Made by a program: the position numbers and the translations under genes. A stretch of 7,111 nt of DNA from Oligoflexia bacterium (GTDB lineage: Bacteria > Bdellovibrionota > JAFGOL01). Position 1 is the first letter of the stretch. Each line of letters opens with the position of its first letter. Shown one piece after another: positions 1-5,889 of the stretch. The stretch is taken from assembly GCA_016926495.1 (NCBI GenBank), contig JAFGOL010000298.1:1-7111 (forward strand). Reading direction: 5' to 3'. The notes under the pieces were generated by a model. That model was given only the letters and a program-made list of their open reading frames with translations. It searched no databases and had not been told where the DNA came from.

Positions 1-489
1 ACCCTAAGGTCTTCAATGGCAAAAGGCAGCAGAAATTTTTTAAGCAAGGGCACGCTTGAAAAGATAAGAAACACCATCAACAGGCAAGCTGAGTTATTCA
101 ATATTAAACTTTACAACTTTTCTATAAATTCCAACCACATACATCTATTAATGAAGCTGCAATACAGAGATTCTTACGGAAAATTTATAAGGGGACTTAC
201 AGGCACTATAGCCAGGATCGCTTTAGGGGCTAAAAAAGGAAACGCCAGGATAAATGAACTTGTAAAAAAATTCTGGGATACACGCCCTTATTCCAAAATA
301 GTCCAATGGGGCAGGCATTATTTTAATACCTTTTATTACGTATTTGAGAACAGCCTTGAAGCAGGCGGGTTTATCAAATACAGGGAAAGGAATCAAAAAC
401 CGGGTAAACTTCAGAAAAACAACCGGTACGGCCGGGCTATATCCAAACAGCCCGGCGTATTAATCTATTGTGAAGTTCAGCCATGTTGA
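1..489 (+). CDS. REP-associated tyrosine transposase (IS200-like, Y1 HUH), 5' partial
   Basis: This is a single-strand DNA transposase of the Y1/HUH type, the RAYT branch that mobilises or maintains REP-like hairpins. The reading frame is open to the window edge. The residues before the first ATG (base 16) read TLRSS, which fits the conserved block before the helix in this family, so the true start lies upstream and the ATG at 16 is internal. Counting from that ATG, NHIHLL (residues 40-45) holds the paired metal-binding histidines H41 and H43. FWDTRPYSKIVQWGR (87-100) and YYVFENSLEA (107-116) match the family block carrying the nucleophilic tyrosine, probably Y108. The last 25 or so residues look non-family and overlap a strong hairpin. 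The gene is the only plus-strand gene and stops 4 bases from the convergent DUF4325 gene. The family call is firm; activity is unknown. Confidence 0.85.
   Translation, partial: TLRSSMAKGSRNFLSKGTLEKIRNTINRQAELFNIKLYNFSINSNHIHLLMKLQYRDSYGKFIRGLTGTIARIALGAKKGNARINELVKKFWDTRPYSKIVQWGRHYFNTFYYVFENSLEAGGFIKYRERNQKPGKLQKNNRYGRAISKQPGVLIYCEVQPC
431..456. repeat. Perfect 8-bp inverted repeat (hairpin) in the transposase 3' end
   Basis: GCCGGGCT at 431-438 is the exact reverse complement of AGCCCGGC at 449-456, with a 10-base loop. The GC-rich stem stands out from the AT-rich surroundings. RAYT transposases recognise REP hairpins and IS200 relatives recognise subterminal hairpins, so this may be a substrate of the adjacent enzyme. 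No GTAG or GGAG guide tetranucleotide is visible next to it. No T-run follows directly on the plus strand. On the minus strand a short T-run appears about 11 bases after the stem, so a weak terminator for the DUF4325 gene is an alternative. Confidence 0.55.
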
Positions 490-493
490 AACC

Positions 494-790
494 TTACATC
501 CTGCGCCTTACTTCAAGCATTTTGTTGTGGACTTCCACGTCCCTGGGGGAAATGTTTTTTAAAATAATTCTGGAATTGATTTTGTTTATGCTCCATCCGT
601 GCTCTATCAATTTCGCGAATGCCTCGTCAAAAAATGACACACTGGCTATAATGAGATCCCCGAAATCAATTTCAATTTTTTCATAGTCTTTTTCACCAGC
701 TATAATCATATTTCTGAGTTTTTCTCCGGCATCCCTTGTTACATAATCATTCTTAAAATCTTCGGCTATTGATATTGTTTTAATACTCAT
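494..790 (-). CDS. STAS-like domain protein (DUF4325 family)
   Basis: This 98-residue soluble protein resembles the DUF4325 STAS-like family. The characteristic core is IDFGDLIIASVSFFDEAFAKL (about residues 41-61): a beta strand, a serine-rich turn and a helix with acidic residues, as in anti-sigma-factor antagonist folds. The length is close to a complete single domain. The ATG at 790 is preceded by AGGGGG at a 4-base spacing. It overlaps the stop codon of the upstream ATP-binding gene as TGATG, so the two are translationally coupled and presumably act together. By analogy with RsbW/RsbV pairs, the ATPase could phosphorylate or bind this domain, but that is inference: no STAS phospho-acceptor has been shown for DUF4325. 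The partner gene looks frameshifted, so this gene may be orphaned. Confidence 0.75.
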   Translation of the reverse strand: MSIKTISIAEDFKNDYVTRDAGEKLRNMIIAGEKDYEKIEIDFGDLIIASVSFFDEAFAKLIEHGWSINKINSRIILKNISPRDVEVHNKMLEVRRRM

Positions 791-1384
791 CAGTCCCCCT
801 GTAATTTAAACCTGTTAAAACACCATGTACCGAATAATGGTTCCTTAAGGATATGAAATTTAAATTTCCGTGATTTAAAATATCCCCGCATTGCGGACCT
901 GCGGCTCGCAATAACCATAGTCCCGCTGTTACGTTTAAGTAAATCAAAGGTATAATACAAACCAAAACCGCCTGTCCTGTTTCTTCTCGTTGTTATGCCT
1001 TCCTCAAGTGCAAGTTCAATATACCCGGAGTCGCTTGATTTAAGATATTTCTGTTCCAGCTTTGCCGGAACGGAAACCACCATTCCAGTACACCAATATG
1101 AAATTCCCTTCCCTCAAATCCGGCGTACACATAATACCTTTCAGCACCCGAATGGGTAATACTGTTTTGTACTAATTCACTCATTATTAACTTGCAATCA
1201 AAAAATAAGTCTTGACCCAGCCTGTCCCTGGCCAGTCAAGTTCAATTTCCTCACTTCTGTTATTTTGTGCCTTAGCAAGGGAAAGCAACTTCGTATAAAC
1301 ACCAATCCTTGTATCATCAATTACTGTAGGCATTTTAAATTTACAGGACATAGCTGTATTAGTCGCATGAATAAGTAAAATCAA
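790..1384 (-). pseudogene. GHKL (histidine-kinase-like) ATP-binding protein, disrupted by two frame breaks
   Basis: Three overlapping frames together form one GHKL ATPase-like protein of about 195 residues. The first piece (1384 down to about 1200) contains VIDDTRIGVYTKLLSLAKA and ends LDWPGTGWVKTYF. The second (to about 1090) contains the N-box-like ELVQNSITHSG. The third (to 790) contains SVPAKL and the G2-like motif RTGGFGLYYTFDLL. Each break is repaired by one extra base: at the six-T run around 1200-1205, giving a path through KLIMSELVQN, and near 1083-1090, giving GVL(D/E)MVVSVPAKL. The G1 box, normally DxGxG, reads as D/E-M-V-V-S and looks degraded. The start is uncertain: TTG at 1384, ATG at 1351 and ATG at 1333 are all possible, and none has a clear ribosome binding site. 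It is coupled by TGATG to the DUF4325 gene. A real pseudogene, assembly indels, or recoding at the first site are all possible. Confidence 0.7.
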
Positions 1385-1471
1385 GTAGTTATAAGCGTAT
1401 TTTTTAAACTTTTTAGTTAACTTTTCTATTCAACTTATTGATATTATTGATTTTATTTTCGCGACAAAATA

Positions 1472-1855
1472 TCACGACCTGATGATTTTGGCCGAGGGAA
1501 TTCCCGAAAAATCGTTGTCCAGGGTGATTAGTGTTGCGTTATTGTGCCGGGCGTGCGCGAGTACTATGCTGTCCGCAGCCGCGAGTTTATGCTCAATGGA
1601 AATGTCTCCCGCAATTAACGCGATGTCCCTTGTTAAATCTTCAATATAATACTGAGACAGCATTGTCACAGTCGACAACGCGATGTCATCGGAAGTTGCC
1701 ATGCATATTTTTTTGTAAACTTCGAAAACGACCAACGCCGGAACTATTATTTTTTCCGCGTTTTCTATTTCAGTTACGCATTTATTATGCAAAACCCCCT
1801 TTGATAATATTTCTATCCAAACCGAGGAATCAATTACCTTGCATGAAACAGTCAT
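1472..1855 (-). CDS. vapC: VapC-like PIN-domain toxin (ribonuclease)
   Basis: This 127-residue protein is a type II toxin of the PIN family; characterised members cleave tRNA or rRNA with Mg2+. The four acidic positions are present: D9 in VIDSSVW, E45 in VVFEVYKK, D95 in AAADSIVLAHA, and D113/D115 in TLDNDF near the C-terminus. The length is typical and the frame is intact. Its ATG overlaps the stop codon of the upstream AbrB-type antitoxin gene by four bases (ATGA), so translation is coupled. VapC is used here in the general family sense; the RNA target cannot be read from the sequence. No convincing terminator follows. About 90 bases separate it from the disrupted ATP-binding gene. Confidence 0.9.
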   Translation of the reverse strand: MTVSCKVIDSSVWIEILSKGVLHNKCVTEIENAEKIIVPALVVFEVYKKICMATSDDIALSTVTMLSQYYIEDLTRDIALIAGDISIEHKLAAADSIVLAHARHNNATLITLDNDFSGIPSAKIIRS

Positions 1856-2064
1856 TTACGATCTTTTTTCTCGCGTAATTTTTTATTGTCCAGACGGCCT
1901 TCCAATTGATCCTGAAGCTCTTTCAGACCCGGAACAGGAACTATATAGGCAATCCTGCCCTTGGTTATTACTTCCACCTTTTCACCGGGTTTTATTCCTA
2001 AAACCGTCCGTACCGGCTCAGGCAACACTACCTGGTATTTGGATGATACTTTTACGGCGCACAT
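1852..2064 (-). CDS. vapB: AbrB/MazE-type antitoxin of the PIN toxin
   Basis: This 70-residue protein has a SpoVT-AbrB swapped-hairpin DNA-binding domain at about residues 4-45: VKVSSKYQVVLPEPVR, then LGIKPGEKVEV, then a third strand ending in IVPVPG. The charged C-terminal tail (about 46-70, rich in K, R, E and D) is the usual toxin-binding segment. It should neutralise the downstream PIN toxin and repress its own operon. The ATG at 2064 fits the family N-terminus. It has no Shine-Dalgarno sequence, and the putative -10 element lies only 6 bases upstream, which points to a leaderless or near-leaderless transcript. Confidence 0.88.
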   Translation of the reverse strand: MCAVKVSSKYQVVLPEPVRTVLGIKPGEKVEVITKGRIAYIVPVPGLKELQDQLEGRLDNKKLREKKDRK

Positions 2065-2070
2065 GGAATT

Positions 2071-2099
2071 ATGTTAAACGATATCTCTATCTATGTCAA
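2071..2099 (-). promoter_or_regulatory. Promoter of the vapBC-type operon
   Basis: On the minus strand a perfect -35 TTGACA (2099-2094) is followed by a 17-base spacer and TAACAT (2076-2071), a 4/6 match to TATAAT. The predicted transcription start falls at or within a few bases of the antitoxin ATG at 2064, which agrees with the absence of a ribosome binding site. Confidence 0.65.
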
Positions 2100-2111
2100 G
2101 ATCGTTTAACA
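2072..2111. promoter_or_regulatory. Operator: perfect 11-bp inverted repeat around the antitoxin promoter
   Basis: TGTTAAACGAT at 2072-2082 is the exact reverse complement of ATCGTTTAACA at 2101-2111, with arm centres 29 bases apart, close to three helical turns. The arms bracket the -35/-10 spacer of the antitoxin promoter. AbrB-type antitoxins commonly bind inverted repeats in their own promoter, so this is the likely autoregulatory site, bound by the antitoxin alone or with the toxin. Confidence 0.72.
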
Positions 2112-2115
2112 CCTG

Positions 2116-2145
2116 TATTTTCCTCCTGATGGAAAAAACCGGATT
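2116..2145 (-). pseudogene. Relic of a HAMP-domain gene (short paralogous fragment)
   Basis: Read on the minus strand this encodes NPVFSIRRKI, against GPVFSIRRKI at residues 100-109 of the intact HAMP membrane protein at 4488-4949. At the DNA level 2116-2143 and 4623-4650 agree at 26 of 28 bases, and both differences are silent third positions (GTT/GTC, AGG/AGA). That pattern suggests a fragment that diverged as coding sequence. Similarity fades on both sides. In frame, the fragment runs on into the toxin-antitoxin operator and stops at about 2074. No start codon or upstream half is present, so it is not a gene. Confidence 0.45.
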
Positions 2146-2158
2146 CAACCGAATACGG
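2133..2158 (-). terminator. Intrinsic terminator after the DUF4143 ATPase gene
   Basis: On the minus strand, 17 bases past the ATPase stop codon, CCGTATTC and GAATCCGG form an 8-pair stem with one T/C mismatch and a four-base loop (2158-2139). Six T residues follow directly (2138-2133). This is the standard rho-independent form and would separate the ATPase gene from the toxin-antitoxin promoter. The mismatch lowers predicted strength. The T-run also lies inside a segment that resembles HAMP coding sequence. Confidence 0.55.
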
Positions 2159-2174
2159 AAGCAAAAGATAGCTA

Positions 2175-3344
2175 CTATTTCCACAGTTTTTTTTCATTAA
2201 TTATATTTATGAAATCATTAATTGGCAGTATCTCAATATTGTCGTTCGTTGTCTGTTTCTGATCAACGAGACAAACAAGAATCCTTCTTTGTAATCCCTT
2301 GAGGCTGTTTATCGCTTTTAGTCCTTTCAGGTGTTCAGGATTAATATTCGCGGTATACTTAACTTCTATCGCTATAAAGTCATTGCCCCTTTTTAAAAGA
2401 AAATCCACTTCTGTTTTTTTCGCTTCTGCAGGAGACCAGTAAAAAATATCGTCGAACATTTTAAAGTATTCCTGACCGGATTTTAAAAACACGGCAAGCC
2501 ATCCTTCAAAAAGATGACCGAACTCCCCGCCTGAATTGTTATTAAAACCCATTTTTGCGGCCCTTGCCAGTCCGGGGTCCATCCAGTATAGTTTAGGAGA
2601 TCTTTTTTCCCTCACCCTTAGTTTTCCGCTGTAAGCAGGTAATCTAAAAGCAAGTAAGGTATCTTCAAGGATCTCCACGTAGCCTTCAATCGTAGTCCTT
2701 GCCACTCCTGCGTCACGCGCAAGTGATGACACATTTAAAGTCTGACCGTGAAACAGTCCTGCTACAGGTAAAAACCTGGCAAAACCAGACAAGTTGCGCA
2801 CTATAGCCTCAGCCTGTATTTCTTCCTTTAAATACATTTGAACATAGGATTCCAGGGTTTCCTGTTTGTCCGCAACATTCCACACCAGAGGTATACTCCC
2901 GAATTTGAGTACTTCGTCCAAATGAAATTTATCTCCTAACTCGCCGGGTGTAAAAGGATAAAGGATTTTTTTTATTGCCCTTCCGGCCAGTAAATTTACT
3001 CCTGACCTTTTCAGTTTTCTGGCACTGGAGCCTGTAAGAATAAATCTGAAGTTTTTATCTTCTATAAAACGATGTACTTCGTTCAGTAAATCCGGAAGCC
3101 TTTGTATCTCGTCAATAAACACTGTTGAATTTTCAGGCAATGCATTAAGCTGATTGCCAAAGACTGAAACATTCCTTAAATAAGACTGGTAAACTCCTTC
3201 ATCAAGAAGATCAATCTTATGAGCTTCCGGAAATTCATGCCTTACCCAGGTACTTTTGCCGGAACCTCTCAAACCGAACAAGAAAAACGAATTATTACCA
3301 ATAGTTAATTGTCTTTTTATATATTTTGTATACATAGTTGTCAT
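2175..3344 (-). CDS. AAA family ATPase with C-terminal DUF4143 domain
   Basis: This belongs to the AAA_14/DUF4143 family of prokaryotic ATPases, whose role is not settled. Numbering is from a possible TTG start at 3371. Walker A is GLRGSGKST (33-41) with K39. Walker B is VFIDEIQ (84-90) with D87 and E88. A sensor-1-like TGSSARKL sits at 113-120. A winged-helix-like stretch (about 208-245) contains SSLARDAGVARTTIEGYVE. The DUF4143 part ends in a PD-(D/E)xK-like core with D323, E336 and K338 in EVDFLLKRG and AIEVKYT. Length (about 390) is normal and the frame is intact. The start is unclear: TTG at 3371, ATG at 3344 and ATG at 3335 all lack a Shine-Dalgarno sequence. The family usually begins just before the YIKRQL segment, so ATG at 3344 is chosen. 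The gene is monocistronic, with a terminator after it. Such genes are often found in variable regions. Confidence 0.88.
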   Translation of the reverse strand: MTTMYTKYIKRQLTIGNNSFFLFGLRGSGKSTWVRHEFPEAHKIDLLDEGVYQSYLRNVSVFGNQLNALPENSTVFIDEIQRLPDLLNEVHRFIEDKNFRFILTGSSARKLKRSGVNLLAGRAIKKILYPFTPGELGDKFHLDEVLKFGSIPLVWNVADKQETLESYVQMYLKEEIQAEAIVRNLSGFARFLPVAGLFHGQTLNVSSLARDAGVARTTIEGYVEILEDTLLAFRLPAYSGKLRVREKRSPKLYWMDPGLARAAKMGFNNNSGGEFGHLFEGWLAVFLKSGQEYFKMFDDIFYWSPAEAKKTEVDFLLKRGNDFIAIEVKYTANINPEHLKGLKAINSLKGLQRRILVCLVDQKQTTNDNIEILPINDFINIINEKKLWK

Positions 3345-3384
3345 TTTACGGCGTTTTTTGACATCATGCAAGACAATTTTTTAA

Positions 3385-3390
3385 ATTATA
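3385..3390 (-). promoter_or_regulatory. Possible -10 element for the ATPase gene
   Basis: A perfect TATAAT lies on the minus strand, preceded by TATG. Transcription would start near 3378, leaving a leader of about 34 bases to the ATG at 3344. No good -35 is visible at 16-18 bases, so the call rests on the -10 hexamer alone in AT-rich DNA. Confidence 0.35.
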
Positions 3391-3438
3391 CATACCCGGT
3401 ACAAAACCATACTATCTCTATCCAAATCAGGGTATAAA

Positions 3439-4017
3439 CTAACTCTGCTTCCGCATTGCGTTGGGATCAAGTTCCACAGTTACCTCACCAAAATTGCTGC
3501 TGCTTATTCCATGCCAGTACGTTAATGCCTTCCACTCAAGATTAGCAATTGACGCATTATTATTAGCGAGAAAGAGAGCATTTTCATCATAGCCTGTATA
3601 AAAGGCCCTTTCAAGAGCAGTAAGTTCATCACCGTCTTTTGCTTCCATAATATGAACTGCCTTGTTTCTATTTGTTTTGAATATAGTGTTCAATCTGACA
3701 GAACTTTCATCTTGGGCCAAAAGGTGCAAGAGGGTACGCATACCATCTGTGGTATTACTGATATCAGCTTTGAAATCAGTTACTAATAGCATAGCCAAAG
3801 GAATTTTCTCATTATTAATTGCCCACTGTAGCGGCGTCTCTTTGTCAGCATTTTTATACTCGATACACTCAGGATTTTGTCTTAGTGTAATCCCAAGCTG
3901 TGCCACATTATTATTGCGGAGATACGCAAAAATTTTGCCACATTCACTGCTGGTTTTTTGTTCCGCATAAAGACCGGAACTCAAAACAAGAACAGAATAA
4001 AAAAATATTCTAAACAT
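3439..4017 (-). CDS. Secreted ankyrin-repeat-like protein
   Basis: This 192-residue protein starts with a clear signal peptide: MFR, a hydrophobic core, then LYA|EQ, with probable cleavage after residue 18. It is therefore likely exported to the periplasm. Residues 56-87 contain DKETPLQWAINNEKIPLAMLL, a good ankyrin repeat (TPLxxA, then a second helix). Two more degenerate repeats follow near 90-105 (TLLHLLAQ) and 128-157 (DELTALERAFYTGYDENALFL). The mature part has two cysteines, C26 and C51. Ankyrin repeats bind proteins; the partner cannot be guessed. The ATG is supported by GGAG at an 8-base spacing. The gene stands alone between the signalling operon and the ATPase gene, about 80 bases from the former. 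The specific function is unknown. Confidence 0.75.
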   Translation of the reverse strand: MFRIFFYSVLVLSSGLYAEQKTSSECGKIFAYLRNNNVAQLGITLRQNPECIEYKNADKETPLQWAINNEKIPLAMLLVTDFKADISNTTDGMRTLLHLLAQDESSVRLNTIFKTNRNKAVHIMEAKDGDELTALERAFYTGYDENALFLANNNASIANLEWKALTYWHGISSSNFGEVTVELDPNAMRKQS

Positions 4018-4038
4018 TCTTCACACTCCAGATACAAA

Positions 4039-4068
4039 TAAATACCAAAATTTAATCACAAAAGTCAA
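4039..4068 (-). promoter_or_regulatory. Possible promoter of the ankyrin-like gene
   Basis: On the minus strand TTGACT (4068-4063, 5/6 match) is followed by 18 bases and TATTTA (4044-4039), with a TG one base before the -10 (TGGTATTTA, extended -10 form). The -10 itself is weak (3/6) and the region is AT-rich, so chance is possible. Confidence 0.35.
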
Positions 4069-4096
4069 TAAATAAAATACAAGCGCGGACTTAGTT

Positions 4097-4498
4097 TTAT
4101 AGAAGCAGAAGGGGCAGAAAGGTAAACAGGGAAAAAAGGGAAAGTATAATAAAAGTCATGGATGTTGAAACACCCAGTATCAGTAAAAACGCCAGCATGG
4201 CTACAGGCGGAAGAAATATGAGAAAAAGCGTGGATATAAGATTGTACTTGCGGAAAGTAAAAACCACGGACTTGTAATCGCCGGTAAAAAGCCTTTTGTA
4301 ATCAGACCATATGGAGTCGTCAAAACTGTTGTATTCCTTTATCGCCATTACGTTCATTTCAACCATGTCAATGTCCGGCAGCGAGTTTATAATAGCGGAC
4401 CTTTCATCGTAGCCCGGTGAGTAATTCACAAAAACCACCCCAAGAAGCAGCACGACAAGCACTGAAAAGATAATCCTGCTCCTGGTTTTAGTCAGCAT
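4097..4498 (-). CDS. Small multi-span membrane protein of the cheY-cheX operon
   Basis: This 133-residue protein is not a family I recognise. Numbering from the ATG at 4498, there is one membrane segment at about 9-25 and a polar, probably extracytoplasmic, loop of about 60 residues with many acidic and aromatic residues. Two closely spaced hydrophobic segments follow at about 88-109 and 112-133, and the chain ends in a run of leucines. A GTG at 4504 is possible, but AAGGG at 4508-4504 lies 5 bases before the ATG and would overlap the GTG, so the ATG is preferred. The start lies within the last codons of the HAMP gene (11-base overlap), which argues for coupled expression and a shared task with the HAMP protein. 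No terminator is evident after it. Confidence 0.7.
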   Translation of the reverse strand: MLTKTRSRIIFSVLVVLLLGVVFVNYSPGYDERSAIINSLPDIDMVEMNVMAIKEYNSFDDSIWSDYKRLFTGDYKSVVFTFRKYNLISTLFLIFLPPVAMLAFLLILGVSTSMTFIILSLFSLFTFLPLLLL

Positions 4499-4949
4499 CG
4501 GCACCCTTGCCCTGTTCGATTTTTTCCATAAGCAAATTAAGTTCCTGGACGAGATCCTTTAATTCGTCCCTTTTTCTTACGTAAAATCTTGTGGAATAAT
4601 CTCCGCTGGAGATAATTTCCCTTATTTTTCTCCTGATGGAAAAGACCGGACCTGCGATCCTGTTGGACACGATCAGGCCCACCAGGAACATGAAAAGCGT
4701 AATTATAACGCTGAGTGCTACAAGCTTGACCAGCAACAGCCTTTGCTGGACGCTGAAAAACGAAACGATCTCGCTGCTTTGGTCAAGTCCGGAGACAAGC
4801 AATATCCTGTCGTGCGCCAGCGAATAATTATACACGACAAAGCTGATAAGAAGGCTGATTATCAATCCCGAAACACCGAGAAAAATAGAGTATTTAAACT
4901 GGAATGCCTCGTCTACAACAAATATGTCCCTTTTTTTTACCGCGGACAT
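4488..4949 (-). CDS. Membrane protein with stand-alone HAMP domain
   Basis: This 153-residue inner-membrane protein has a short cytoplasmic N-terminus, a first membrane helix (about 19-40), a periplasmic segment of only about 30 residues, and a second membrane helix (about 72-94). A HAMP domain follows (about 95-147), with the conserved proline P101 in GPVFSIRRKI and the DEL motif near 128-130. HAMP normally passes a signal to a kinase, cyclase or methyl-accepting domain, but nothing follows it here. This is therefore a transducer without an attached output, likely acting on a separate partner. The ATG directly follows the CheX stop codon (TAAATG), and its ribosome binding site GGAGGGG lies in the last codons of the CheX gene. 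A 28-base near copy of its HAMP coding sequence occurs at 2116-2143. Confidence 0.82.
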   Translation of the reverse strand: MSAVKKRDIFVVDEAFQFKYSIFLGVSGLIISLLISFVVYNYSLAHDRILLVSGLDQSSEIVSFFSVQQRLLLVKLVALSVIITLFMFLVGLIVSNRIAGPVFSIRRKIREIISSGDYSTRFYVRKRDELKDLVQELNLLMEKIEQGKGADAD

Positions 4950-5444
4950 TTATCCCCTCCTATCCTTTTTTTTGGGTTCCATTCCCATCTCGATGGTAAA
5001 AGTACCCAGTGAACTGGAGAACGGAATAACAACATAAGGGCCGTCGGTTTTGTGTGTGATTATATGGTTATTACCCCTTATTGTATAGGGGATAGCCATC
5101 TCCAGGGTAATGTTCATGTCGGCGAGTTCTTTTTTGGCATTGCCGAAAACTATATTCGTTATCTCGGCCACGGTATCAGACACGGCGTCATTGACCTCGG
5201 TGTATTTTTCCCCGAGCATCTTCTGCACTATATTTAAAATGCATTCGGCAGTAAAGGAAATAACAAACGAGCCTATGTACTTTGAACCCACCATGCCGAC
5301 TATTCCGCTGATTGATTTGTCACTGACTTTATGGTTTTTAATTATGGGATCTCCCGGGGTTACGTCCAGAAAGCAAAGGATCTTGAACGTTTTTTCAACG
5401 GCATTAATAAAAGGATGCAGAGTTTTTGGGACCTTAATAGGCAT
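4950..5444 (-). CDS. cheX: CheX-like chemotaxis phosphatase
   Basis: This 164-residue cytoplasmic protein resembles the CheX branch of the CheC/CheX/FliY phosphatases, which remove phosphate from CheY-P. The key ExxN motif is present as E94-I-T-N97 in DTVAEITNIVFGNAKKEL, followed by the conserved G101 and N102. A GPYVVIPFSSSLGTFTIEM segment near the C-terminus matches the end of the fold. Length is typical and only one active-site helix is present, as expected for CheX rather than CheC. The ATG has GAGGAG about 5 bases upstream. It follows the CheY-like gene by 16 bases and abuts the HAMP gene, so it most likely dephosphorylates that receiver. Confidence 0.82.
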   Translation of the reverse strand: MPIKVPKTLHPFINAVEKTFKILCFLDVTPGDPIIKNHKVSDKSISGIVGMVGSKYIGSFVISFTAECILNIVQKMLGEKYTEVNDAVSDTVAEITNIVFGNAKKELADMNITLEMAIPYTIRGNNHIITHKTDGPYVVIPFSSSLGTFTIEMGMEPKKKDRRG

Positions 5445-5460
5445 ATCGACTCCTCTTTTT

Positions 5461-5850
5461 CTATTTGACCGGATTAGGAATTATCTTTTTGATCTTTTCC
5501 TGCAATGTATCCGGAGTAAAGGGTTTTACGATATAGTTGCTCACTCCTGATTTTATAGCTTCAATAATACTCTTCTGCTCGGCTTCGGCCGTTACCATGA
5601 GAAACGGGGTATTGGCTATCTCCGCTGTACTTTTTATAGCCTTCAGGAGATCAAGACCGCTCATGTTGGGCATGTTCCAGTCCGAAATAATCAGATCATA
5701 TGGCTGCCCGGATGATACCGCTATCTTAATGGCCTCAACCGCGGTTGTACCGTCATCAGCTTCCGTGATATCCGTATAACCCAACTTGGTGAGTTGTGTC
5801 TTTATGATTTTCCTCATGGTAACCATATCATCCACAACAAGTATTCTCAT
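5461..5850 (-). CDS. cheY: CheY-like single-domain response regulator
   Basis: This 129-residue protein is a lone receiver domain. D7 and D8 bind Mg2+, D57 in SDWNMPNMSG is the phosphorylation site, T87 is the switch threonine and K109 in VKPF is the conserved lysine. Position 106 is tyrosine, as in classical CheY. The sequence IISDWNMPNMSGLDLL is very close to chemotaxis CheY rather than to DNA-binding regulators, and there is no output domain. The ATG has GGGAGG 4 bases upstream. It is the first gene of an operon with CheX and two membrane proteins. No kinase (CheA) or flagellar gene is in the window, so a chemotaxis role as such is not shown. Confidence 0.9.
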   Translation of the reverse strand: MRILVVDDMVTMRKIIKTQLTKLGYTDITEADDGTTAVEAIKIAVSSGQPYDLIISDWNMPNMSGLDLLKAIKSTAEIANTPFLMVTAEAEQKSIIEAIKSGVSNYIVKPFTPDTLQEKIKKIIPNPVK

Positions 5851-5889
5851 AAAACCTCCCGCAACAAGCTTGAAACACGCTGAAAATAT

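Noticed and set aside
483..686. Plus-strand open frame after the transposase, as a second small gene
   Set aside because: It is antisense to the DUF4325 gene, which has family motifs, a ribosome binding site and coupling to its neighbour.
1385..1471. Promoter for the GHKL gene (TATAAC-like element near 1390)
   Set aside because: No -35 at a usable distance and the region is uniformly AT-rich; nothing else is visible in this gap.
1461..1484. AT-rich hairpin TATTTT / AAAATA just after the PIN toxin stop codon as a terminator
   Set aside because: The stem is six AT pairs with no GC base pairs and no T-run after it, so it is too weak to call.
1531..2129. Plus-strand open frames opposite the toxin-antitoxin genes
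   Set aside because: They mirror the well-supported minus-strand PIN and AbrB genes and show no recognisable motif.
3392..3436. Inverted repeat ATACCC / GGGTAT upstream of the ATPase gene
   Set aside because: Only six bases with a 32-base spacer; expected by chance in a window of this size.
5110..5779. Plus-strand open frames opposite CheX and CheY
   Set aside because: They lie antisense to genes with clear catalytic motifs and have low-complexity composition typical of shadow frames.
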